Part shown: positions 8,365-17,206 of the stretch, in pieces | How the letters are laid out: every line of letters begins with the position of its first letter | Numbering within the stretch: the stretch's first letter is position 1 | Made by a program: the position numbers and the translations under genes | Source: Pseudotamlana agarivorans | GTDB taxonomy: Bacteria > Bacteroidota > Bacteroidia > Flavobacteriales > Flavobacteriaceae | Length of the DNA stretch: 64,000 nucleotides | NCBI RefSeq assembly: GCF_001642835.1 | Contig: NZ_LXEI01000015.1 | Span: 1-64,000 of the forward strand | Direction: 5' to 3' | Notes under the pieces: model-generated | The model's database searches: none | The model's input: the letters and a program-made list of their open reading frames with translations, nothing else | Told to the model about the DNA's origin: nothing

Positions 8365-10578
8365 ATGAAAAAATGTTTCAGATTAAGTATGGTGCTTATC
8401 AGCCTTATCTTTTTTTGCTGTAAAAATGAGCAAAATAAAGAAAGCGAAAAAAAGAAACAATTAGCCCCAGAAGTAATTGATAATAGTCCAATAGTTTCAA
8501 ATCAATCGGTCCCAAAAAACTTTGTAAAAAAAAATCTAGATGGTTCTGTGGATGGGTACTGGAATCGAGATACCTATTATAAATCTGTTATAGAGAAGGA
8601 ATATTACTACCATCCAAGAGTACACCTCACTTCTAAGGGTAAGGTGTTTTGTTTTTTTGGGATAAAACATGATTATAAAAAAAAATATGATTTAAAAGAT
8701 AACAACGCTTATTTGTATGTTTTAGACGAAAGTCGAAATTTAAGTGTCATTGATACTTTACCTATGATTAATAGTTTCACAGAAAACTTTATTTCTAGAC
8801 AATACACCAATTTAATAGTAAAGAACGGGACACTTTATTATTATAAAGAAGTCCCATATGAATCATATGAATATGAGGATGACGCTAGTCTACTGCCTGA
8901 AAGGGAATATTTTTCTTATAATTTAGAGCAAAATGAGGTGCCTATAAAGATACCGAAACCAGAGTTTATTGATGAGGTAAGTCGAATTACTTATAACGCA
9001 AACGCTCATGTAAACTTAATGGAAAATACAGATGAGGTAGCTCTTCTTAATGACTACGACATAAGAATTCTTAAAGCTGATTTATGGCATAAAATTCAAG
9101 ATTCTTTGTATACATACCCTGTATATAAGGTGATGGAAAATTTAGAAGATCAAGTTGTGGTAAGTGTTAATAAATTCCCTTCTTTTTCTCATGAATTTTG
9201 GACAGAACCGTGTGAAGCTAATTTCGGTGGAATGGATTGGGACGCCGTAGATGAAATACTGTATTTTGATAATAGTGGACTATGTTATGCCTGTATTTGG
9301 AAGTTAGATATGAACAAAAAGCAGGTAACAAAAATAGTTCCCGAGCATGAGGCCATTCATCCATTTCATTTCAGAGAAAATAATAATTTATATGTAGCCT
9401 ATGTGTATAAAGGCCAATTACAAATAGCAGAACCTAATTCTCAAACGGTCGATATTCCTTTAAACATAAAAACGTTAGATCCCTACGATAATCAATTAGT
9501 TTATCATTTAGAAAACTTATTAGAACCTGTTTATTTCTACGATACGTTAAACGATTCTGTTGTGGAAATAGCAAAAGGGGAGTATTTTATGGGGTCTGAA
9601 AGTTCTGGAATAGAAATGATGTTTAGTGTAGATGAAGAAAATAAAATTACAGGCAGTTATCGTTATGAAACCGTAGACGTTTATGATGAGTCTGAATATA
9701 GTTATGAGAATGAGTCTGGCGTAAAATTTACAAGATTGCAAATTGAAAACTCTAAAGTTATATCAGTATATTTAATATATGAGGATAATTATACCTTTTT
9801 AGAGTATAACTATCTTGAAGGAAAAGCAAAAAAAGAAACTTTTACACTAAATAATAAACTAAAAAACACATCAAATTATTTAATAGTCAATGAAGAATAT
9901 AATGGTGATTATTTAACCCCATTAACCACCAATTATTACAATGATAAAGGTGTAATTGTAAAATCAGAGGATCATGTAAACGATAAAACTAGATTTTATG
10001 ATGAAACAGGAGCACTTTTAAAACAGACGAAAAACGGTAGTGGGATAACCTATGTTTATAATGAAAACCAAGAGCCTGTTGAGATTGTTGTAAACGATAA
10101 TTATTGCTCTTTTCCTCCTTATGATGAAACAATGAAGTGGCATATTTTAGACAAAGATAATTTAGAAAACCACCTGCCTTTGCAGCCAAATATGGAGTAT
10201 AACTTATACTATGAAGAGGATATTAACGTGAATTTCAAGACTAACCAAAACGCTTTAATTGAAGGCGAAATCATTAGAAAAAATAAAGGTGAACTTGAAG
10301 AATTTGTAGAGGTAGTAAACTCTGTAGTTAAAACATGGAAGCGGTACAAGGATAATAAATTGATTTTTGAAGGCACATATCATGATAAAGACAGTGTGTT
10401 TAAGTCGAAATCTTACGAGAAAAATGACAGTTTAGTAGAAACTCATATGTCTACTTTTTTACATAAAAAAAATAGATTTAAAAAGGTAACCAAGACTTTT
10501 TATAAATCTGGTCGTTATGATGTGGTTGATGAAATTTCAGGAATGAATGGTTCGTATCAACTGCAGTCTAGTAATTAG
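8365..10578 (+). CDS. 737-residue lipoprotein of unknown function
   Basis: Not recognised as a family. It opens with a lipoprotein signal (MKKCFRLSMVLISLIFFCC, lipid Cys at 18 or 19) followed by a Lys/Glu/Gln-rich linker, so it is exported and membrane-anchored. The body is rich in beta-strand-like stretches with many Tyr, Asp and Glu residues. From about 520 on it has YD-repeat-like phrases (YYNDKGVIVKSEDH, FYDETGALLKQ, YVYNENQEPVEIVVND) similar to Rhs or YwqK-type repeats. It follows the immunity candidate by 74 bases on the same strand and ends the cassette. It may be a second immunity or accessory protein; a transport or target role cannot be excluded. Confidence 0.6.
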   Translation: MKKCFRLSMVLISLIFFCCKNEQNKESEKKKQLAPEVIDNSPIVSNQSVPKNFVKKNLDGSVDGYWNRDTYYKSVIEKEYYYHPRVHLTSKGKVFCFFGIKHDYKKKYDLKDNNAYLYVLDESRNLSVIDTLPMINSFTENFISRQYTNLIVKNGTLYYYKEVPYESYEYEDDASLLPEREYFSYNLEQNEVPIKIPKPEFIDEVSRITYNANAHVNLMENTDEVALLNDYDIRILKADLWHKIQDSLYTYPVYKVMENLEDQVVVSVNKFPSFSHEFWTEPCEANFGGMDWDAVDEILYFDNSGLCYACIWKLDMNKKQVTKIVPEHEAIHPFHFRENNNLYVAYVYKGQLQIAEPNSQTVDIPLNIKTLDPYDNQLVYHLENLLEPVYFYDTLNDSVVEIAKGEYFMGSESSGIEMMFSVDEENKITGSYRYETVDVYDESEYSYENESGVKFTRLQIENSKVISVYLIYEDNYTFLEYNYLEGKAKKETFTLNNKLKNTSNYLIVNEEYNGDYLTPLTTNYYNDKGVIVKSEDHVNDKTRFYDETGALLKQTKNGSGITYVYNENQEPVEIVVNDNYCSFPPYDETMKWHILDKDNLENHLPLQPNMEYNLYYEEDINVNFKTNQNALIEGEIIRKNKGELEEFVEVVNSVVKTWKRYKDNKLIFEGTYHDKDSVFKSKSYEKNDSLVETHMSTFLHKKNRFKKVTKTFYKSGRYDVVDEISGMNGSYQLQSSN

Positions 10579-11111
10579 TTTTTTAGAAAATTAAATTCTT
10601 GTTTAACCGCGAGTCGTCAATCGTGAAATAACCAACGTAGCATGAATTGAAAACGTGGCTCCTACCCACCCTTGAGGACTATCGAGATGAAAACATTGTT
10701 TTTATCGAAGATGCCTAGCGTGTCTAATATGGTGTTTCTGAGTCAGGTAGTGGCTAATTGATGTGTTTGATTACTCTTGGGATTTAAAGAAGATACATTA
10801 CTGCGAACTGAATGACTGCTCGGTTCAACATGATTACATAGATCTGTTTAATTCGGCAGAAGGAGGTATGTTGGTGTTATTCAGAAGGAGGCAGGACAGA
10901 AGAATCTCCAGTTCCAGTTGAAGAAGATGCTTCACTGCGTTCTGCATGACAGATACATTCAGTATGACAGACATTCTCATAATGGCAACATACTATATTT
11001 TCATAAAAAGTTTGTGACTATTAAAAAAATCATATGTCAAAATTCAAAAATACTATTGGAAATCATGCCCTTTTCCAGAATACAAGTATATTTATTCCCT
11101 AAAAGACAAGC
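10579..11111. other. intergenic stretch with decayed copies of the 133-bp repeat
   Basis: About 530 bases without a supportable gene. A well-kept hairpin core lies at 10876-10951 in the same orientation as the four cores upstream of the PAAR gene, and shares a perfect 29-base block with the second of them (10923-10951 against 2939-2967). A more decayed copy can be traced at about 10787-10870 (ACTGCGAACTGAATGAC, then CGGTTCAACATG). The first 200 bases show nothing recognisable. Confidence 0.75.
10876..10951. repeat. single hairpin-core copy of the dispersed repeat
   Basis: A 76-base copy that starts GTTATTCAGAAGGAGG and ends TGCATGACA. It matches the core at 2892-2967 at roughly nine positions in ten by eye, in direct orientation, so the PAAR cassette lies between directly repeated elements. 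Confidence 0.85.
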
Positions 11112-12188
11112 GTGAGAGTATTACAACTCATAGATACATTAAACACAGGTGGCGCCGAACGCATGGCGGTAAATTTTGCAAATATGCTTTCAACGCAAAT
11201 TAAAGGTTCGTATTTGTGTGCGACACGTGCTGAAGGGCTTTTAAAAGCAAGTGTTTTAAAAGAAGTTTCCTATTTGTTTTTGAATAAAAAGTCTACGCTC
11301 GATTTTAAAGCCATAAAAAAACTGAGTCGCTATATAATCGAAAATAAAATTGATGTGATTCATGCACATGCGACTTCCTTTTTTTTAGCTACTTTAATGA
11401 AGTTGTTAAACCCGAAACTCATTGTGATTTGGCATGACCATTACGGGAATAGTGAATTTTTAGAGCAACGACCTCGATTTGTTTTAAAAAAATGCTCAAA
11501 GTTTTTTAATCATGTGTTTACGGTGAATAAAACTTTAGAGGCTTGGGATAGACAAAATCTTTTGGTTAAAAAGGTTACATTTTTGTCGAATTTTGTGTCA
11601 CCTGACACCAACTTGGCGATCACTAAACTACAGGGAATGTCAGAGAAGCGTATGGTTTGTTTGGCGAATTTAAGGCCTCAAAAAGATCATCTCAATTTAT
11701 TAAAGGCTTTTGAAATAGTTGTAGAAAATCATCAAGATTGGACTTTGCATTTGGTAGGGAAGGATTTTGAAGATGATTATGCTAAGGGAGTAAAAAATCA
11801 TATTTTTGAGCATCAATTAGATCAAAAGGTTTTTATTTATGGGAGTTGCAAGGATGTGAGTCAAATTTTACAGTCTTGCGATCTGGGGGTTTTGTCTTCA
11901 AAATCGGAAGGCTTACCTTTGGCATTATTAGAATATGGTATGGCAGGCTTACCGGTAGTTGCTACAAATGTGGGCGATTGTAATAAAGTAATTGCTTCAA
12001 CAGATGATGGTATTTTAGTCGCACCCGAAAATCATGAAGCCTTAGCTTTCGCTATGTTAAATCTGATTGAAAATGAAAGTTTACGTCAACAATTAGCTGA
12101 AAATTTGAAGCATAAAGTACAAAACGATTTTTCCGCAAAAAAAGCAATCAAATCGGTAATCGAGGTTTATAAGAGCTACAAAAAATGA
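11112..12188 (+). CDS. glycosyltransferase family 4 (GT-B)
   Basis: A 358-residue GT-B glycosyltransferase. The N-terminus has the acceptor-side loop DTLNTGGAERMAVN, and the C-terminal domain has the EX7E signature (E266 and E274 in SEGLPLALLE), followed by PVVATNVGD. The start is GTG at 11112, directly before the first beta strand VLQLIDTL. It overlaps the polymerase gene by 4 bases and opens the second half of the polysaccharide cluster, which runs to 16010 without large gaps. The specific sugar is not readable. Confidence 0.9.
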   Translation: MRVLQLIDTLNTGGAERMAVNFANMLSTQIKGSYLCATRAEGLLKASVLKEVSYLFLNKKSTLDFKAIKKLSRYIIENKIDVIHAHATSFFLATLMKLLNPKLIVIWHDHYGNSEFLEQRPRFVLKKCSKFFNHVFTVNKTLEAWDRQNLLVKKVTFLSNFVSPDTNLAITKLQGMSEKRMVCLANLRPQKDHLNLLKAFEIVVENHQDWTLHLVGKDFEDDYAKGVKNHIFEHQLDQKVFIYGSCKDVSQILQSCDLGVLSSKSEGLPLALLEYGMAGLPVVATNVGDCNKVIASTDDGILVAPENHEALAFAMLNLIENESLRQQLAENLKHKVQNDFSAKKAIKSVIEVYKSYKK

Positions 12189-13543
12189 AGTTAACTTTAT
12201 ACTACAAACTTATCATATTTCATGTAGTTCTGGCTGTTATGGTGTTTGCTTTTAAGCCATTGGCCTTGATGTACTTTTTATTCACCACAGTTTTTTTTAG
12301 TTATAAAATTGTAAAGGCCTCTAAAAAGTATAAGTCATTTTATGTTTTGGTAGCCTGTGCTTATGTGGTGGGGGTTGAGGTTTTTTTACGAATGAATGGC
12401 GGGACGGTTTTTTATGAAGCTAGTAAATACCTCGTGATTCTTTTTTCTTTAATCGGAATCTTTAGCAATGGTTTCTCTAACCAGGCGCTTATTTATATGC
12501 TATACATCTTACTCTTAATTCCTGGGATCTTTGTAGCCGTTACCGAAATGGGCTTTGAAACCAATATTCGTAAAGCCATTGCCTTTAACCTAAGTGGCCC
12601 TGTTTGTTTGGGTGTTGCCGCTGTATTCTGTTATCGGCGCACGGTAACCATCAATCAGATGAAAATTATTCTTTGGGCTTTTTTACTGCCCTTAGTGAGT
12701 ATTACAACCTATTTGTTTTTGTATACCCCAGATTTAAAGGAGGTCATTACAGGAACAGGATCAAATTTTGCCACATCGGGCGGTTTTGGTCCAAATCAGG
12801 TGGCTACCGTTTTAGGGATTGGTATTTTTGTTTTAGCGGTTCGTTTCTTTATCTCTAAAGAAGGGCTATGGCATAGAGCTTTCGATTTGGCACTTTTAGG
12901 TTTGCTGGCCTTTAGAGCCTTAGCGACCTTTAGTAGGGGAGGCGTGATTACTGCTGTTATTATGATTTTAGCCTTTTTAGGCATGTACTATTTAAAGGGC
13001 AACCTTAAAACAAAGTTTAAAATTAAATTTTTAGGACTTATTTTCATGGGAGCGATTATCCTTATTTGGTTGGTAAGTTCTATTCAAACTAGTGGTTTTT
13101 TAGATAAGCGTTATGCCAATCAAGATGCTGCTGGACGAGAAAAGGAAGATGTCTCAACAGGTCGTGTCGATCTATTTGCTCAAGAGTTTAACGAGTTTTT
13201 AGACCATCCTTTTTTTGGTGTGGGTGTAGGTAAAATAAAAGAAATTCGATTTAATGAAACAGGGGTTTTAGCTGCTTCTCATAACGAAATGAGTCGCATA
13301 ATATCAGAGCATGGTCTCATGGGTATTTTAGCCTTTTCAATTTTACTATTTGCACCACTCCTTTATAGAATTAGAAACCGAAATAATCTGTTTTTCTTTT
13401 CGTTTTATTTCTTCTGGCTATTAACCATTAATCATTCAGCCATGCGTATCGCCGCTCCTGGTTTTTTATATGCTTTATGTTTACTGAATATCAGTTATAA
13501 AACTCCAGAAAAACCTAAAAAAATAGAAATAGAGGCTGCTTAA
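12185..13543 (+). CDS. O-antigen ligase/polymerase family membrane protein
   Basis: About ten hydrophobic segments over 452 residues mark a polytopic inner-membrane protein. The large periplasmic loop before the last helices contains TGRVDLFAQEFNEFLDHPFFGVGVG and HNEMSRIISEHGLMG, which is the typical signature region of the Wzy_C/WaaL family. Such proteins either polymerise repeat units or ligate a glycan to a lipid or protein carrier in the periplasm. It is coupled to the upstream GT4 gene by a 4-base overlap and followed after 6 bases by another GT4. Whether it is polymerase or ligase cannot be told from sequence. Confidence 0.87.
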   Translation: MKLTLYYKLIIFHVVLAVMVFAFKPLALMYFLFTTVFFSYKIVKASKKYKSFYVLVACAYVVGVEVFLRMNGGTVFYEASKYLVILFSLIGIFSNGFSNQALIYMLYILLLIPGIFVAVTEMGFETNIRKAIAFNLSGPVCLGVAAVFCYRRTVTINQMKIILWAFLLPLVSITTYLFLYTPDLKEVITGTGSNFATSGGFGPNQVATVLGIGIFVLAVRFFISKEGLWHRAFDLALLGLLAFRALATFSRGGVITAVIMILAFLGMYYLKGNLKTKFKIKFLGLIFMGAIILIWLVSSIQTSGFLDKRYANQDAAGREKEDVSTGRVDLFAQEFNEFLDHPFFGVGVGKIKEIRFNETGVLAASHNEMSRIISEHGLMGILAFSILLFAPLLYRIRNRNNLFFFSFYFFWLLTINHSAMRIAAPGFLYALCLLNISYKTPEKPKKIEIEAA

Positions 13544-13549
13544 ATTCTT

Positions 13550-14572
13550 ATGAAAAAAATACTGTACATAGGAAATCAGTTAGCCCAGAGCCAAAAAACG
13601 GTTACAACTATCGATACGCTGAGTAGCTTGTTAAGAGATTCTGGTTTTGATGTTATTACCGCTTCTAGTAAGGTAAATAAAGGGTTACGCTTATTAGACA
13701 TGCTTAATCATATTTTTAGGTACAGAAAAAGCCTAGACTATGTGCTTATTGATACTTACAGTACACAAAATTTCTATTTTGCTTATAGCTGCGGAAGGCT
13801 ATGCCAATGGTTGAATCTTAAATACATGCCTATATTGCACGGCGGAAATTTGCCTAAGCGCTTAAAGCAATCCCCGAAGCTTTCAAAAGTGTTGTTTGAT
13901 CATGCGCATGTTAATGTGGCACCTTCACAGTACACGAAATCGAATTTTGAAGCGCATGGTTTTCAAAATGTGATATGTATTCCAAATACCATTACTTTAA
14001 AAAACTATCCCTACGCATTAAAAGATTATAAGAGTATCAAGCTACTTTGGGTGCGTACCTTTTCTGAAATTTATAATCCGAAATTAGCTGTAGATATTTT
14101 AAAATCACTTTTAGATCAAGGTTTGCAAGCCGAATTATGCATGGTAGGCCCCGAAGGTGACGGCAGCCTTCAAGAAACGAAAGAATATGCGAAAGGTTTA
14201 AATGTTGACGTGCGTTTTACAGGGAAACTGTCGAAGGGCGAGTGGATAGAATTATCAAAAGCATATAACTTTTTTATAAACACCACTCATATTGATAATA
14301 TGCCCGTTAGTGTGTTGGAGTCGATGGCTTTGGGCTTGGTAGTGGTGTCAACAAATGTGGGAGGGATGCCTTACCTCATTGAAAACGGTGTGAATGGTAT
14401 TTTGGTGAAGCCTAATTCAGCACAGTCTTTTGTTGAGGAACTTTTAGACTTGAAAGAAAATCCCAAAAAAACTCAGAAAATCAGTCAAAACGCCAGACAT
14501 TTTGTAGCCCAATTTGACTGGCAACATGTTAAAAACAAATGGATCAAACTATTTAACGAAAATAAGGTGTAG
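13550..14572 (+). CDS. glycosyltransferase family 4 (GT-B)
   Basis: A 340-residue GT-B enzyme. The C-terminal domain reads IDNMPVSVLESMALG, then VVSTNVGGMPYLIENGVNG, a classical group 1 pattern. The first acid of the EX7E motif is Asp249 and the second Glu257, a mild variation found in some active members. The N-terminal half is relatively short. It lies between the ligase/polymerase and the initiating transferase, in one likely operon with 6-base and 43-base gaps on either side. Confidence 0.88.
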   Translation: MKKILYIGNQLAQSQKTVTTIDTLSSLLRDSGFDVITASSKVNKGLRLLDMLNHIFRYRKSLDYVLIDTYSTQNFYFAYSCGRLCQWLNLKYMPILHGGNLPKRLKQSPKLSKVLFDHAHVNVAPSQYTKSNFEAHGFQNVICIPNTITLKNYPYALKDYKSIKLLWVRTFSEIYNPKLAVDILKSLLDQGLQAELCMVGPEGDGSLQETKEYAKGLNVDVRFTGKLSKGEWIELSKAYNFFINTTHIDNMPVSVLESMALGLVVVSTNVGGMPYLIENGVNGILVKPNSAQSFVEELLDLKENPKKTQKISQNARHFVAQFDWQHVKNKWIKLFNENKV

Positions 14573-14615
14573 TAGAATTTACTTAGTATCTTTATCCTCC
14601 CTCAAATGTTTGATT

Positions 14616-16010
14616 ATGGCGAAAAGCAATATACATTTTAATATTTCCGAGCGTAAGATCTTGTTACGATGTTTTGATCTGATTTCAGTGCTGTTAGTGT
14701 TATATTTTGTAGGACGTATATTTCATTTTGATTATTTTACTATTAGCAACCAGAACTGGACTTGGGTGTTTGTTCTGCTCTTATATCTTTCGGTGTTCGG
14801 CTCTATTTTTGAACTTTATGATTTGCAAAAATCCAGTAAAATGGAGCGCATTTCATTTGGAATTATCATGACGGGATCGGTTACGGTCTTGTTTTATTTA
14901 TTAACACCTTTTTATACCCCCGTTTTACCAGGTAACCGACTACAAATTCTGTACTTTTATTTTGCTATACTTTTGGCGCTTTTTATTTGGCGCTTTGCCT
15001 ATATCACATTTATTGCATCACCAAGATTTCATAAAAAAGTATTAATCATAGGGGAGGGCAGTATGATTGAAAATGTTGTAGATGCCTTCAATGAAACCGA
15101 TCCGAATTATAAAATAGTGGCTTTTGTAAATTGTGAAGCTTCTCAAGAAATGTCTCATGTAAAGTTAGATGGTATTACGGAATACCAACCCAAGGACATT
15201 GAAGACATCATAAATAAAGAGGGGATTTCCGAAGTGGTTGTGGCAAGTTATAATTCGGAAACCATCACATCAGAAACCTATGTGACCCTTATTAAATTGC
15301 TAGAAGCCGGATTTCCTATTAATGAATATACCCATGTGTATGAGGAAATGACCGAACGCGTTCCTGTGCAGTTTGTGGGTAAAGATTTTTACAAGTACTT
15401 CCCTTTTAGTAGGAATAATAAAAATAAACTGTATCTGTTTTTTAGACGGGTTTTCGATTTAATTTTAGCCAGTTGCGGATTACTAATAGGAATATGTTTA
15501 TTGCCCATTGTTTTAGTTGGAAATCTATTTGGAAATCGAGGGCCTTTATTTTATACCCAAGAACGTGTTGGGAAAAATGGTAAGCTATTTAAGATTATCA
15601 AATACCGTACGATGATTAAAAACGCAGAAACAACAAAGGCGATTTGGGCGACTAAAGGTGATCGTAGAATAACGCCGTTTGGAAAGTTTATGCGCCATAC
15701 GCGGTTGGATGAATTCCCTCAGTTTCTTAATGTTTTAAAAGGCGAAATGAGTTTTATAGGCCCAAGACCCGAACGTGAAGTCTTTGTAAAAGAACTCTCT
15801 AAAGAGTTACCTTTTTACGAAACGCGACATATTGTAAAACCTGGTTTAACCGGATGGGCACAGGTTAAAACGCGTTATGCTTCATCTGTGGATGACAGTT
15901 TATTAAAACTTCAGTATGATTTATACTACATCAAACATCGTGGCTTCTTTCTAGATATCATTATTCTAGTCAAAACCATGAGTACGGTCATATTTCTAAG
16001 AGGACAGTAG
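14616..16010 (+). CDS. polyprenyl-phosphate sugar-1-phosphate transferase (glycan initiation)
   Basis: Transfers a sugar-1-phosphate from a nucleotide sugar to undecaprenyl phosphate, the first step of surface glycan assembly. Four N-terminal transmembrane helices lie in residues 15-130, followed by a Rossmann-like soluble domain (VLIIGEGSMIENVVDAF). A further membrane segment (ILASCGLLIGICLLPIVLV) precedes the catalytic bac_transf domain with KYRTM (329-333), Asp365 in LDEFPQ, GPRPER from 382 and KPGLTGWAQV. The start at 14616 is chosen because the upstream in-frame extension lies inside the preceding gene and has no family likeness. It ends the polysaccharide cluster; the next gene is convergent. 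Confidence 0.92.
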   Translation: MAKSNIHFNISERKILLRCFDLISVLLVLYFVGRIFHFDYFTISNQNWTWVFVLLLYLSVFGSIFELYDLQKSSKMERISFGIIMTGSVTVLFYLLTPFYTPVLPGNRLQILYFYFAILLALFIWRFAYITFIASPRFHKKVLIIGEGSMIENVVDAFNETDPNYKIVAFVNCEASQEMSHVKLDGITEYQPKDIEDIINKEGISEVVVASYNSETITSETYVTLIKLLEAGFPINEYTHVYEEMTERVPVQFVGKDFYKYFPFSRNNKNKLYLFFRRVFDLILASCGLLIGICLLPIVLVGNLFGNRGPLFYTQERVGKNGKLFKIIKYRTMIKNAETTKAIWATKGDRRITPFGKFMRHTRLDEFPQFLNVLKGEMSFIGPRPEREVFVKELSKELPFYETRHIVKPGLTGWAQVKTRYASSVDDSLLKLQYDLYYIKHRGFFLDIIILVKTMSTVIFLRGQ

Positions 16011-16036
16011 TCTTTTTAGCTGAGAATTGACAAAAT

Positions 16037-17206
16037 TTAGCGGTTGTAATTCGAAACCAGGAATACATACCTAAGCATTAGTGCTATTAATATCGGAATT
16101 AATCCAATGGCAAAAACCTGAACACCTATAATCCAATGCAACGTCAATAAGCATAAAAGGATAATGAGTAGCTTAAGGTATTTAACAAACCATGCAGCAG
16201 GCTTGGCTTTGAAGAATTGCCCGATTACAAAAAGGTTTAAAGCAAAGGCCCATAGTAAATTATAGTTTTGATGTGTGCCTTTATGATCGGTGGCAAACCA
16301 AAGCAATAGAATAAGTACACCTATAACCCCAGTTATTGCAAAAATCAAGACATCCAACCATTTACTTTGTTGTTGGTTTTTAAAATCTTTAAAGGTGATA
16401 AAAATGATAAAACATGCTATGATGCCTAAAATGAATAAGGGGCTGGTTAAAAAGTTATTTTTCGCAGGAGGTTGTTGCTGACTATATAAAGTACGGCTGC
16501 TGCTTACGAGCGGTTTGTTTTTGCCAATAGTGGCGTTTTCAAAGAATTTATATATGTTTTTAGGTAAAAACATATGATCCTCGGCAGGTGCCTGTCTGTC
16601 AATAACCGACCCTAAGCAAATATCGATACTTAAACTACCCCAGCTATTTCTGTTTAATTCGTTTTGGATTAAAGTACGAAAACTGGCATTTTCAAAATCT
16701 TTAGGTTCGTGAAATTCAATCCTGTTATTTACGGCAATATTGGTAACATCTTTAATTTTAGTAGCACAATTATCAAAAAAGAAATCGTACAGATAGCCAC
16801 GGTTTTCAGGCTTGTAATTGTTTATTAAATAATCGTAGAGTTTTTGTTTTTCGGCCTGAGTTAAGTTTAAAACCTGTTCACGAATCGATCGGTCGTAATA
16901 GCTATATACCTGGTAAAACCTGTTGTATTCGGTTTTACTGATGAGGTAGTTCAATTTACCTTGAGCAAATTTCAGATAGAAGTTTGGCGTGTCAAAATCG
17001 TATTCCCCATAACCATAAACCACATCAAGTCCAGTTAAACGGTCTTTTATTCTAAAGCCACTATGACCAAAAGCATCATTTAAATGGTTGCCAGGTCCAA
17101 CGGTAAGCACGCTTACGGTAGCGGTTTCCGATAACTGGTGCTGCTGCGCAATGGAAAAGTGAATCGTAAAAAAAAGGAGAATAAAAAAGCTAAGTTTTTG
17201 CATCAT
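16037..17206 (-). CDS. lnb: DUF4105 / Lnb-type lipoprotein N-acyltransferase family protein
   Basis: The N-terminus is a signal peptide (cleaved near QQHQLS), followed by a periplasmic papain-like/NlpC-like domain with His48 in FGHSGFR and Cys147 in FDNCATKIKD, the conserved pair of the DUF4105 domain. Five or so hydrophobic helices follow from about residue 255 on. This domain is now linked to Lnb, the enzyme that adds the N-acyl chain to mature lipoproteins in Bacteroides, which lack Lnt. The present protein has the same layout, so the same role is likely but inferred. It overlaps the upstream PorV-family gene by 4 bases (ATGA). Confidence 0.8.
   Translation of the reverse strand: MMQKLSFFILLFFTIHFSIAQQHQLSETATVSVLTVGPGNHLNDAFGHSGFRIKDRLTGLDVVYGYGEYDFDTPNFYLKFAQGKLNYLISKTEYNRFYQVYSYYDRSIREQVLNLTQAEKQKLYDYLINNYKPENRGYLYDFFFDNCATKIKDVTNIAVNNRIEFHEPKDFENASFRTLIQNELNRNSWGSLSIDICLGSVIDRQAPAEDHMFLPKNIYKFFENATIGKNKPLVSSSRTLYSQQQPPAKNNFLTSPLFILGIIACFIIFITFKDFKNQQQSKWLDVLIFAITGVIGVLILLLWFATDHKGTHQNYNLLWAFALNLFVIGQFFKAKPAAWFVKYLKLLIILLCLLTLHWIIGVQVFAIGLIPILIALMLRYVFLVSNYNR

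Noticed and set aside
3332-10578. Complete type VI secretion system
   Set aside because: Only a PAAR gene and cargo are present; no vgrG, hcp, sheath, baseplate or ATPase gene occurs in the window.
10918-11115. 65-codon ORF before the GT4 gene
   Set aside because: It lies on the hairpin repeat copy and reuses the same repeat-derived peptide.
14514-14615. N-terminal extension of the sugar transferase
   Set aside because: It overlaps the preceding GT4 gene and has no family resemblance; ATG 14616 begins a normal protein.
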